A DNA stretch of 8,798 nt from Acidobacteriota bacterium. GTDB taxonomy: Bacteria; Acidobacteriota; Terriglobia; Terriglobales; Acidobacteriaceae. The DNA lies in the NCBI GenBank assembly GCA_021781255.1, contig JAJXXG010000134.1, positions 1 to 8,798 on the forward strand, given 5' to 3'. The position numbers and the translations under genes were made by a program. The notes under the pieces are model-generated. The model was not told the origin of the DNA. It worked only from the letters and a program-made list of their open reading frames with translations, and made no database searches. Below, piece after piece: positions 1-6,137 of this stretch. How positions within the stretch are numbered: the stretch's first letter is position 1; each line of letters opens with the position of its first letter.

Positions 1-805
1 GGACCTCGGCAATTTCGTCGAGGTTCAGGTCAGCGGTCAGCACTTCGTCCTTGTCGCGTGAGGCCTGGGCGAAGATCTGGCCGCGGGGATTGGCGAAGTA
101 ACTGGAGCCGTAGAATTCACCGATGTTCCAAGGCTCCTCAGTGCCGACGCGGTTGATGGCGGCGATGACGTAGCCGTTCGCGACCGCGTGGGCGGGCTGC
201 TCGAGCTTCCAGAGGTATTCGCTGAGACCGGCGACGGTGGCCGAGGGATTGAAGACAATTTCCGCGCCATTGAGGCCGAGGCAGCGCGCTCCCTCAGGAA
301 AGTGGCGGTCGTAACAAATGTAGACGCCAATTTTGGCAAAGCCGAGATCGAAGACCGGATAACCGAGATTGCCGGGACGGAAATAGAACTTCTCCCAGAA
401 GCCGGGGGCAACGTGGGGGATATGAGTCTTACGGTACTTGCCGAGGTAGGAACCGTCATTGTGAATAACGGCAGCGGTGTTGTAGAAGATGCCTTCCTGC
501 TCCATCTCGTAAACGGGCACAATCATGGCGATATGCAGCTCACGCGCAAGCGACTGCATGAGGCTGACGGTGAGGCCGCCGGGGACCTGCTCCGTGGTCT
601 CATACCACTTGACGGACTGCTCAGCGCAAAAGTAAGGGCCGTTGAAGATTTCCTGCAGGCAGACGATTTGCGCGCCGGCGGAGGCGGCCTGGCGAATGAG
701 GCCGAGATGCTTTTCGATCATGGCCTTCTTCTGGTCTGCCAGCGGCTCAGTGGCGGGCAGTGCGTTGGAGGCCTGAATGATGGAGCAACGAACGATGCGC
801 GACAT
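1..805 (-). CDS. Nitrilase-superfamily hydrolase, beta-ureidopropionase-like (3' end missing)
   Basis: This is a carbon-nitrogen hydrolase that probably removes the carbamoyl group from N-carbamoyl-beta-alanine or a related carbamoyl compound, the last step of reductive pyrimidine breakdown, in the cytoplasm. I read 268 residues by translating the minus strand; the protein runs off the left edge, and relatives are usually a little under 300 residues. The Glu-Lys-Cys triad is visible as E52 (LQEIFNGPYF), K126 (KYRKTHIPH) and C164 (YICYDRHFPEG). The stretches FNPSATVAGLSEYLW, AINRVGTE and FYGSSYF followed by SRDKD and DLNLDE are those of beta-ureidopropionases rather than of general nitrilases. 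The ATG at 805 is preferred because a GGAGA lies 9 nt upstream. It lies downstream of guaD on the same strand, 132 nt away. Codons favour C endings, unlike the plus-strand genes. N-carbamoyl-D-amino acid or N-carbamoylputrescine hydrolase are possible alternatives; the family call is firm, the substrate is inferred. Confidence 0.88.
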   Translation of the reverse strand, partial: MSRIVRCSIIQASNALPATEPLADQKKAMIEKHLGLIRQAASAGAQIVCLQEIFNGPYFCAEQSVKWYETTEQVPGGLTVSLMQSLARELHIAMIVPVYEMEQEGIFYNTAAVIHNDGSYLGKYRKTHIPHVAPGFWEKFYFRPGNLGYPVFDLGFAKIGVYICYDRHFPEGARCLGLNGAEIVFNPSATVAGLSEYLWKLEQPAHAVANGYVIAAINRVGTEEPWNIGEFYGSSYFANPRGQIFAQASRDKDEVLTADLNLDEIAEV

Positions 806-814
806 GATGGGAAG

Positions 815-819
815 TCTCC
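815..819 (-). promoter_or_regulatory. Ribosome binding site of the nitrilase-like gene
   Basis: On the minus strand this reads GGAGA, 9 nt before the ATG at 805. It is the main sequence support for that start codon. Confidence 0.55.
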
Positions 820-890
820 GGCGAAAACGCGTGTGAGTCTTTGACGTTAACGCATGGGCGCTGGTTGAGCAACGGGTTTGTTGCGAAACA

Positions 891-913
891 GTGCCGGACA
901 GAACGCCCGGCAC
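891..913 (-). terminator. Possible weak intrinsic terminator after guaD
   Basis: A perfect 7-bp inverted repeat (GTGCCGG / CCGGCAC) with a 9-nt loop lies 24 nt after the guaD stop codon on the minus strand. It is followed on that strand by TGTTTC, a poor U-tract, so it may only attenuate, or serve as an mRNA 3' stabilising hairpin between guaD and the nitrilase-like gene. A second small hairpin (GCAAC / GTTGC, 869-884) follows. No convincing promoter was found in the rest of the 806-937 gap. Confidence 0.3.
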
Positions 914-937
914 GGAGCGCTGAGAGCGGCGGGTGGG

Positions 938-1417
938 CTAGTAGGCGATCTTGGTGGGCGAGGCGATCCATGCGGCAAAGCTGGTCCAGGCTTCGTCACT
1001 GAGCAGTTGCACGGAAGGGAGCGTGCGCGAGGACGCATTCTTGCGCAGCTCGGCGTAGAGAAAGGCATCGTCAAAGCCGGCGCGGGCGGCATCAGCGGCG
1101 GATGCGCCGAAGTAAATGATGTCGAGCCTTGCCCAGTAAGACGCGGCGAGACACATGGGGCAGGGCTCGCAACTGGTGTAAAGCTGGCAGCCGGCCAGGG
1201 TGAAGGTGCCGAGGGACTGGCAGGCGGCGCGTATGGCGTTGACTTCGCCGTGGGCAGTGGGGTCGTTGCCCGTGGTGACCGTGTTTGCACCTTCACCGAC
1301 GATTTGGCCGTCGCGCACGATGACGGCGCCGAAGGGTCCGCCGCGACCGGTGAGGACGTTCTGCATGGCGAGATCGATGGCGCGGCGAAGGAATTGGGGA
1401 TTGGGTTGTGTAGACAT
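938..1417 (-). CDS. guaD: Guanine deaminase, cytidine-deaminase fold (GuaD)
   Basis: GuaD hydrolyses guanine to xanthine and ammonia and so feeds guanine into the xanthine dehydrogenase step. The 159-residue length matches the small zinc-dependent bacterial type (about 156 residues in B. subtilis), not the large amidohydrolase type. Visible motifs are GGPFGAVIV (26-34), the zinc and proton-shuttle segment TAHGEVNAIR with H56 and E58, TSCEPCPMCL with zinc ligands C86 and C89, and AGFDDAFLY (113-121), a hallmark of guanine deaminase compared with tRNA adenosine deaminase. The protein ends in ...KIAY, resembling the aromatic C-terminal tail of B. subtilis GuaD. The ATG at 1417 puts residue 1 about where the relatives begin; an in-frame extension to 1585 would overlap allB and has no homology. 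A GGGAGA lies 15 nt upstream, rather far for a ribosome site. One oddity is HGE in place of the common HAE. It is divergent from allB. Confidence 0.94.
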   Translation of the reverse strand: MSTQPNPQFLRRAIDLAMQNVLTGRGGPFGAVIVRDGQIVGEGANTVTTGNDPTAHGEVNAIRAACQSLGTFTLAGCQLYTSCEPCPMCLAASYWARLDIIYFGASAADAARAGFDDAFLYAELRKNASSRTLPSVQLLSDEAWTSFAAWIASPTKIAY

Positions 1418-1461
1418 CGTGCTTGCGTTGCGTCTCCCGGAACGGCGAAAGTAAACACAGT
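1418..1461. promoter_or_regulatory. Divergent guaD / allB regulatory gap
   Basis: Only 44 bp separate the start codons of guaD (leftward) and allB (rightward), so both promoters must lie in this gap or inside the opposite gene. The gap contains a tandem pentamer TTGCGTTGCG (1423-1432) and an A-rich segment before the allB ATG. I could not identify a convincing -35/-10 pair for either direction, and neither gene has a well-spaced Shine-Dalgarno sequence. The arrangement suggests shared control of the two arms, which is an inference from geometry only. Confidence 0.4.
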
Positions 1462-2823
1462 ATGGCACAGGCGTTTCGATCAAACCGCGTGGTGACGGCG
1501 AAGGGCGTGGGCCCGGCGGCGCTGGTGGCTGAGGGTGAACGGATTGCCGCGGTGACGAACTGGGACGACATTCCGCACGATGCAATGCTGCGCGATTTTG
1601 GCGACAAGCTGCTGCTGCCGGGGCTGGTGGATACGCATGTGCACATCAACGAGCCGGGACGCACCCCGTGGGAAGGCTTTTGGACTGCGACGCGCGCGGC
1701 GGCCGCGGGCGGCGTGACCACGCTGGTGGATATGCCGCTGAACTGCATTCCGGAGACGACGAACGTGGCGGCGCTGGAGGCCAAGCGGACGGCGGCGGCT
1801 GGCAGGGCGTGGGTGGACTGGGCGGCGTGGGGCGGCGTGGTGCGCGGGAACGCGGGCGAGTTGCGCGGACTGGCGCAGGCGGGCGTACCGGGGTTCAAGT
1901 GCTTCATGGTTGACTCCGGCGTGGAGGGATTCGCGTGGGTGGATGAGGCGGAGCTGAGGCTAGCGCTGGCCGAGCTGCGCGGGACGGGGCTTCCGCTGCT
2001 GGTGCATGCGGAAGACGCAAAGGCGATTGACGAAAGGGCGCAGGAGCTGAAAACAACAACACCAGACGGCTGGCGACGATACACAACGTATCTGCTTTCA
2101 AGGCCAGAGCTGGCGGAGTCCGATGCGATTGCCCTGCTTGTTCGATTGGCCGAAGAGTTTCAAACGCCTATTCATGTTGTCCATCTTTCGAGTGCGGGGC
2201 CGGCTCTCATGTTGCTGAAGTCTGCGCGTCGCCAGGGGCTGCCAATCACCGTGGAGACGTGTGCGCATTATCTCTGGTTCACCGCGGAGGAGATTGCGGA
2301 TGGGGCAACGGAGTATAAATGCGCGCCACCGATTCGGAGAGCGGCGAATCGCGAGGCGCTCTGGAAGGCGCTCGAGGAGGGTGCAATCGATATGGTGACG
2401 ACGGACCACTCGCCGTGCCCGCCCGAGATGAAACATCGCGAGGAAGGCCGGTTTGATGCGGCCTGGGGTGGGATTGCAGGGCTGGGGCTGGCGCTGCCGG
2501 TGATGTGGACTGGGATGCGAGAGCGTGGACTGGGAGCGGAGAAGCTGGCAGAGTGGATGGCGGCGGCGCCGGCGCGGCTGGCGGGCATGAGCAGGCGCAA
2601 GGGCGCGCTGGAAGCGGGAATGGATGCGGACTTTGTGGTGTTCGAGCCTGATGCGGAGTGGATGGTGACGGAAGATGATCTGCATTTTCGGCACAAGGTT
2701 TCGCCGTATCTTGGCGCGCGGCTGAGGGGGCGCGTGCAGGAGACCTGGCTGCGTGGTGAATGCGTATTCGCGAGCGGAGAATTTGCCGGAGAACCGCGTG
2801 GGAAAGAGTTGGTGCGGCTATGA
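1462..2823 (+). CDS. allB: Allantoinase (AllB)
   Basis: AllB hydrolyses the hydantoin ring of allantoin to allantoate with a binuclear metal centre. The protein is a 453-residue cyclic amidohydrolase of the dihydroorotase/hydantoinase group, about the length of E. coli AllB. Metal-site residues are visible in order: H59 and H61 in DTHVHINEPGR, the carboxylated lysine K146 in GFKCFMVDSG, H182 in LLVHAED, H241 in HVVHLSS and D315 in VTTDHSPCPPEMK. HINEPGRTPWEGF, DMPLN and AAWGGIAGLG are allantoinase-type sequences that separate it from dihydropyrimidinase. HKVSPYLG near the C terminus is also shared with AllB. The ATG at 1462 aligns with the family N terminus; an upstream TTG at 1423 would add 13 residues without support. 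The stop overlaps the next start as ATGA, so it is probably translationally coupled to the amidohydrolase. Part of the gene (2041-2220) is markedly less GC-rich than its surroundings. Confidence 0.95.
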   Translation: MAQAFRSNRVVTAKGVGPAALVAEGERIAAVTNWDDIPHDAMLRDFGDKLLLPGLVDTHVHINEPGRTPWEGFWTATRAAAAGGVTTLVDMPLNCIPETTNVAALEAKRTAAAGRAWVDWAAWGGVVRGNAGELRGLAQAGVPGFKCFMVDSGVEGFAWVDEAELRLALAELRGTGLPLLVHAEDAKAIDERAQELKTTTPDGWRRYTTYLLSRPELAESDAIALLVRLAEEFQTPIHVVHLSSAGPALMLLKSARRQGLPITVETCAHYLWFTAEEIADGATEYKCAPPIRRAANREALWKALEEGAIDMVTTDHSPCPPEMKHREEGRFDAAWGGIAGLGLALPVMWTGMRERGLGAEKLAEWMAAAPARLAGMSRRKGALEAGMDADFVVFEPDAEWMVTEDDLHFRHKVSPYLGARLRGRVQETWLRGECVFASGEFAGEPRGKELVRL

Positions 2824-4043
2824 GAACGCGGGCGCAGCGGGTCATCGACACATGCCGGCAGATTGCGGCGATGTCTGAAGAGCCGGAACGGACTACGCGG
2901 AGATTTTTGACGCCTCCGGTGCGCGAGGTGCATGCGCTGCTGACGGAGCGGATGCTCGCGCTGGGCATGGATGTGCGTGTGGACGCAGTGGGCAATTTAC
3001 GCGGCGTTTGGCGACCGGAGGGTGCGAGCGCGAGACGGATTGTGCTGGGCTCGCACATTGACACGGTGCCGGACGCGGGCGCGTTTGACGGTGTGCTGGG
3101 CGTGGTGATGGCCCTGGAGCTGGTGGAGCTGGCGCAGACGTTTGCACGGCCATCGGCGATGGAGGTAATCGCCTTCAGCGAGGAAGAGGGCGTGCGTTAC
3201 AGCGGTCCGTTTCTTTCAAGCCGCGCGGTGGCAGGGCGATGGGACGCGAGCCTGCTGGAGCAGAGAGATGGGGAGGGTGTAACGCTGGCCGAGGCGATTC
3301 GCGCGTTTGGGCTGGACCCGGCGGAGATTGCGCAGGCTGCGCTGGACGAGGATGCAGCGGCGTTTGTGGAGATTCATATTGAGCAGGGGCCCGTGTTGGA
3401 GGCCGAGGGATTGCAGGTGGCCGCGGTGGCGGGGATTGTGGGCCAGTCGCGGCTGGACGTGGAGTTCACAGGGGAAGCGAATCACGCGGGAACGACGCCG
3501 ATGCGGCTGCGGCGCGATGCGATGGCTGCGGCCGCGGAGTGGACGCTTGCCGTGGAGGATGCTGCGCTGGCGGAAGATGGCATGGTGGCGACTGTGGGGC
3601 GCTTGCAAGTAACTCCCGGCGCAACGAATGTGATTCCGGGAGTGGTGCGCGTGAGCCTGGATGCACGACACGCGGAGGATGCGACGCGGAAGACGTTTGT
3701 GGATGCGCTGATGAAGCGTGCGAAGGCGATTGGCGAACAACGCGGCGTTCAGGTGCTCTGGGAGACGCGGATGGACGTTCCGGCAGTGCCGATGGAGGAA
3801 CGGTTGACGGCATACTTGTGCGAAGCGATGGAAGCCGAGGCGTTGCCGGCGAAGAGAATGGCCAGCGGCGCAGGCCACGACGCAATGGTGATGGCTGGTT
3901 GCTTGCCGACCACGATGCTGTTTGTGCGCAGCCCGGGCGGAGTGAGCCATAACCCGGCCGAGACGGTGCGCGAAGAGGATGTGGAGGCGGCACTGCGCGT
4001 GGGTGGACGTTTTCTGGAGCGATTGGCGGCGGAGATTCGCTAG
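2820..4043 (+). CDS. allC: Allantoate amidohydrolase, M20 / carbamoylase family (AllC)
   Basis: This 407-residue metallohydrolase of the hydantoinase/carbamoylase branch of peptidase family M20 most likely converts allantoate to ureidoglycine, CO2 and ammonia. Visible motifs are GSHIDTVPDAGAFDGVLGV with H79, D81 and D90, the acidic cluster EEEGVR (121-126), IHIEQGPVLE with H186, the lid-domain motif NHAGTTPMRLRRDA with H222, and SGAGHDAMVMAG with H353 followed by GGVSHNPAE with H377. These fit the two-metal site and substrate cap of allantoate amidohydrolases. N-carbamoyl-L-amino acid hydrolases share nearly all of these motifs, so the substrate is assigned from position: directly after allantoinase and before the ureidoglycine enzyme. 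The start ATG overlaps the allB stop (ATGA); an in-frame TTG-type start at 2760 lies inside allB and is rejected. The usual LGSR is LSSR here (132-135). A 54-nt gap separates it from the next coding start. Confidence 0.88.
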   Translation: MRTRAQRVIDTCRQIAAMSEEPERTTRRFLTPPVREVHALLTERMLALGMDVRVDAVGNLRGVWRPEGASARRIVLGSHIDTVPDAGAFDGVLGVVMALELVELAQTFARPSAMEVIAFSEEEGVRYSGPFLSSRAVAGRWDASLLEQRDGEGVTLAEAIRAFGLDPAEIAQAALDEDAAAFVEIHIEQGPVLEAEGLQVAAVAGIVGQSRLDVEFTGEANHAGTTPMRLRRDAMAAAAEWTLAVEDAALAEDGMVATVGRLQVTPGATNVIPGVVRVSLDARHAEDATRKTFVDALMKRAKAIGEQRGVQVLWETRMDVPAVPMEERLTAYLCEAMEAEALPAKRMASGAGHDAMVMAGCLPTTMLFVRSPGGVSHNPAETVREEDVEAALRVGGRFLERLAAEIR

Positions 4044-4088
4044 AATCGAACCACATTGCTGGACGAAGCTGAAGAACGAAGTTTTGAC

Positions 4089-4092
4089 GAGG
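4089..4092 (+). promoter_or_regulatory. Ribosome binding site supporting the GTG start of the bicupin gene
   Basis: GAGG lies 5 nt before the GTG at 4098. The competing TTG at 4056 has no comparable purine-rich site upstream, so this decides the start. Confidence 0.45.
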
Positions 4093-4097
4093 TCAAC

Positions 4098-4835
4098 GTG
4101 CATCATCTTGGAGCCACACGAAGCAGCCTGAAGGCTGATCATCTGCTGCAGACGCCGGATACATTTATCCGCACACCGCTGCCGGGAGCGAGGGGCGTGG
4201 AGTTTGTGGTGCATGCGGCACCGCATTTGGGCGCGCGCTTTACGCAGATGACGGCGGAGTTTGCGGACGGAGGCGTGCTGGGGCCAACGCCTGGGCAGCG
4301 ATTTGTGTATGTGCTGAAAGGTGAGTTGCAGGTTGACGCCATTGGCGCAAAGCAAACGCTCAGCGAGGGAGGATACGTCTATCTGCCGCAGGGCGAGCCA
4401 CACTCGGTGCGTGCTGGCGGCAGCGCGCGTGGAGTGGTGATCGAAAAGCCCTATGAGGCGACCATGGATAGTCCTGCGCCAAAGCTGGTTGTAGGCAATG
4501 AGGCGGAGATTTCGCCGGTGGCGCTGATGGGCGATGAGGCGCTGCGAGTGCGTTCACTGATGCCCGACGAACCCGCGTATGACTTTGCCGTGAACACGAT
4601 GACCTACGATCCCGGCGCGGCGCTGAGCATGGTGGAAGTGCACGTGATGGAGCATGGACTGCTGATGCTGGAAGGCGGCGGCATTTACAGGCTGGGCGAT
4701 GCGTGGTATCCGGTGGAAGCGGGCGATTTCATCTGGATGCGCGCGTACTGCCCGCAATGGTTTGGCGCACTGGGCAAGCGCCCGGCGAAGTACCTGATCT
4801 ACAAAGACTGGCGGCGGCATCCGCTGGGGGGGTAG
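4098..4835 (+). CDS. allE: (S)-Ureidoglycine aminohydrolase, bicupin (AllE / YlbA / UGlyAH)
   Basis: This enzyme releases ammonia from ureidoglycine to give (S)-ureidoglycolate, using manganese in the C-terminal of two cupin domains. From the GTG the product is 245 residues. The N-terminal cupin covers roughly residues 30-120 (GPTPGQRFVYVLKGELQV, then EGGYVYLPQGEPHSV); the C-terminal cupin covers about 150-240. The second contains the E-x-H-x-x-x-H metal motif in MVEVHVMEHGLLMLEGGGIY, the glutamine ligand in YCPQWFGALG, and the lysine in YLIYKDW that matches the substrate lysine of the plant enzyme. YRLGDAWYPVEAGDFIWM is strikingly like plant UGlyAH. The GTG is chosen because homology begins at HHLGATRSSLKADHL and a GAGG precedes it. 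A TTG at 4056 would add 14 residues. It sits between the two M20 enzymes whose reactions come directly before and after its own. It ends in a run of seven G, three bases before the next ATG. Confidence 0.93.
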   Translation: MHHLGATRSSLKADHLLQTPDTFIRTPLPGARGVEFVVHAAPHLGARFTQMTAEFADGGVLGPTPGQRFVYVLKGELQVDAIGAKQTLSEGGYVYLPQGEPHSVRAGGSARGVVIEKPYEATMDSPAPKLVVGNEAEISPVALMGDEALRVRSLMPDEPAYDFAVNTMTYDPGAALSMVEVHVMEHGLLMLEGGGIYRLGDAWYPVEAGDFIWMRAYCPQWFGALGKRPAKYLIYKDWRRHPLGG

Positions 4836-4838
4836 CCG

Positions 4839-6083
4839 ATGAGTGGTCATCCAGAATTCGCAATAGATGGATTGATGGAGGAGTTACAGGCGCTTGCGCG
4901 TATCTCGGAGGCAGAGCCACCGGTGGTGACGCGCGTGGTCTTCAGCGAGGCGGACTTGCGTGCGCGCGCGTATGTGAAGGGCTTGTGCGCGAATGCAGGA
5001 CTCGCAGTGTATGAGGACGCGATTGGGAATACCTTTGCGCGTTGGGCGGGGACGGAACCGGAGCTTGCGCCGGTGGGCACGGGATCGCACATTGACGCCA
5101 TTCCGAATGCGGGCCTTTATGACGGATGCGTGGGCGTGCTGGGCGGGCTCGAAGCGATTCGCGTGCTGAAGAAGATAGGCTTCAAGCCGCGGCGTTCGAT
5201 TGAGCTGGTGATTTTCACGGCAGAGGAGCCGACGCGCTTCGGGATTGGGTGCCTGGGTAGCCGCATGATGGCGAGTGCGCTTTCGCCGGAGCAGGCGCGC
5301 GCGCTGCGTGACAAGGAAGGACGCGGGCTGGAAGAGTTGCGCACGCAGGCAGGGTTCACGGGAACGCTCGAGTCCGTCGCGCTGCAGAAGGGACGATTTC
5401 ACCAGTTTATTGAGCTGCACATTGAGCAGGGACCGCTGCTGGAAGAGGCAGGAATTGATCTGGGGCTGGTGACGCATATTGCAGCGCCGGCGAGCATGCG
5501 CGTGGTGATTGAAGGCGAAGGCGGACACGCGGGCGGCAAACTGATGCCAGGACGCAAGGATGCGCTGGCCGCGGCAGCGGAAGTCATCCTGGCCGTGGAG
5601 CACGCGGCAAAGACAAGCGGCGCGGTGGACACGGTGGGAACGGTGGGCGTGTGCGAAGTGTTTCCGGGCGCGGTGAACAGCATTCCTTCACGGGTGAAGC
5701 TCGAAGCCGACATGCGGGACATTAATGCCGCGCGGCGCGACGGCGTGATGCGCGCGCTCAAGGATGCGTGCGAGGATGCAGCGAAGCGGCGCGGCGTGAA
5801 CTACAAGGCGGAGGTGATCAATGCCGATCCGCCGGCGACGTGCGACGAGGCGATACTAGCCGCTATGGAAGATGCAGCAAAGGCGGCCGGGCGCAGCTAT
5901 CAAAGAATGGTGAGCCGCGCCTATCACGACTCGCTGTTTATGGCGCGGATTGCACCGGTGGCCATGCTGTTCATTCCATGCCGCGGCGGCGTAAGCCACA
6001 GGCCCGACGAGTATGCGAGCCCGGAGTGGATTGCAGGCGGGGTGCACGTGCTGGCGCGCACGCTGGCAACACTGGCAAGCTGA
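4839..6083 (+). CDS. Ureidoglycolate amidohydrolase-like M20 enzyme (UAH)
   Basis: This 414-residue M20/carbamoylase-family enzyme probably hydrolyses (S)-ureidoglycolate to glyoxylate, CO2 and two ammonia, ending the ureide route. Motifs are GTGSHIDAIPNAGLYDGCVGV with H84, D86 and D95, FTAEEPTRFGIGCLGSR (126-142, with E129 and E130), IELHIEQGPLLE with H194, GEGGHAGGKLMPGRKDA with H230, and RAYHDSLFMARIAP with H363 followed by GGVSHRPDEYASPE with H387. EEPTRFGIxCLGSR, IAAPAS, DTVGTVG, PGAVNSIPS, SRAYHDSLFMARI and the N-terminal EPPVVTR resemble plant ureidoglycolate amidohydrolase as I recall it, more than they resemble allantoate amidohydrolase or carbamoylases. The start ATG follows the bicupin stop by three bases, implying coupling; the G-run 4826-4832 may double as its ribosome site. 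It is a paralogue of the gene at 2820-4043 but clearly diverged. The specific substrate is inferred from motifs and order, not proven. Confidence 0.88.
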   Translation: MSGHPEFAIDGLMEELQALARISEAEPPVVTRVVFSEADLRARAYVKGLCANAGLAVYEDAIGNTFARWAGTEPELAPVGTGSHIDAIPNAGLYDGCVGVLGGLEAIRVLKKIGFKPRRSIELVIFTAEEPTRFGIGCLGSRMMASALSPEQARALRDKEGRGLEELRTQAGFTGTLESVALQKGRFHQFIELHIEQGPLLEEAGIDLGLVTHIAAPASMRVVIEGEGGHAGGKLMPGRKDALAAAAEVILAVEHAAKTSGAVDTVGTVGVCEVFPGAVNSIPSRVKLEADMRDINAARRDGVMRALKDACEDAAKRRGVNYKAEVINADPPATCDEAILAAMEDAAKAAGRSYQRMVSRAYHDSLFMARIAPVAMLFIPCRGGVSHRPDEYASPEWIAGGVHVLARTLATLAS

Positions 6084-6108
6084 GCTGGTCACGAGCAGAG
6101 CCGGGCGT

Positions 6109-6137
6109 TTGGATTCCCCGCCGCGTCGTTGTATGCT
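6109..6137 (+). promoter_or_regulatory. Candidate sigma70-type promoter for the xanthine dehydrogenase genes
   Basis: In the 94-bp gap between the ureidoglycolate enzyme and the dehydrogenase, TTGGAT (6109-6114) and TATGCT (6132-6137) are spaced by exactly 17 bp, matching the consensus at three and four of six positions. Transcription would begin near 6144, leaving a leader of about 35 nt. Imperfect inverted repeats (GTTG...CAAC, 6128-6147, and CGTCGT...ACGACG, 6124-6157) are centred on or near the -10 and could be an operator. No clear terminator was seen after the stop at 6083, so read-through from the allantoin genes is also possible. Confidence 0.35.

Noticed and set aside
188..844. 218-residue open frame on the plus strand
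   Set aside because: Antisense to the nitrilase-like gene, whose catalytic triad and family motifs are intact on the minus strand.
821..851. Possible promoter for the nitrilase-like gene in the gap after guaD
   Set aside because: The best pair on the minus strand, TTGCTC and TAACGT near 844-872 with 17-bp spacing, matches only three of six bases at each element, which is expected by chance.
878..1495. 205-residue Gly and Ala-rich open frame on the plus strand
   Set aside because: Antisense to guaD and crossing the divergent gap into allB; no motif, whereas guaD is unmistakable.
1462..2823. Dihydropyrimidinase or dihydroorotase instead of allantoinase
   Set aside because: HINEPGRTPWEGF, DMPLN and DHSPCPPEMK are allantoinase-type, the length equals E. 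coli AllB, and the next three genes use the product of allantoinase.
3216..4403. 395-residue open frame on the minus strand
   Set aside because: It lies antisense to allC and the start of the bicupin gene, has no recognisable motif, is rich in His, Arg and Cys, and is explained by the high GC content and codon pattern of the true genes.
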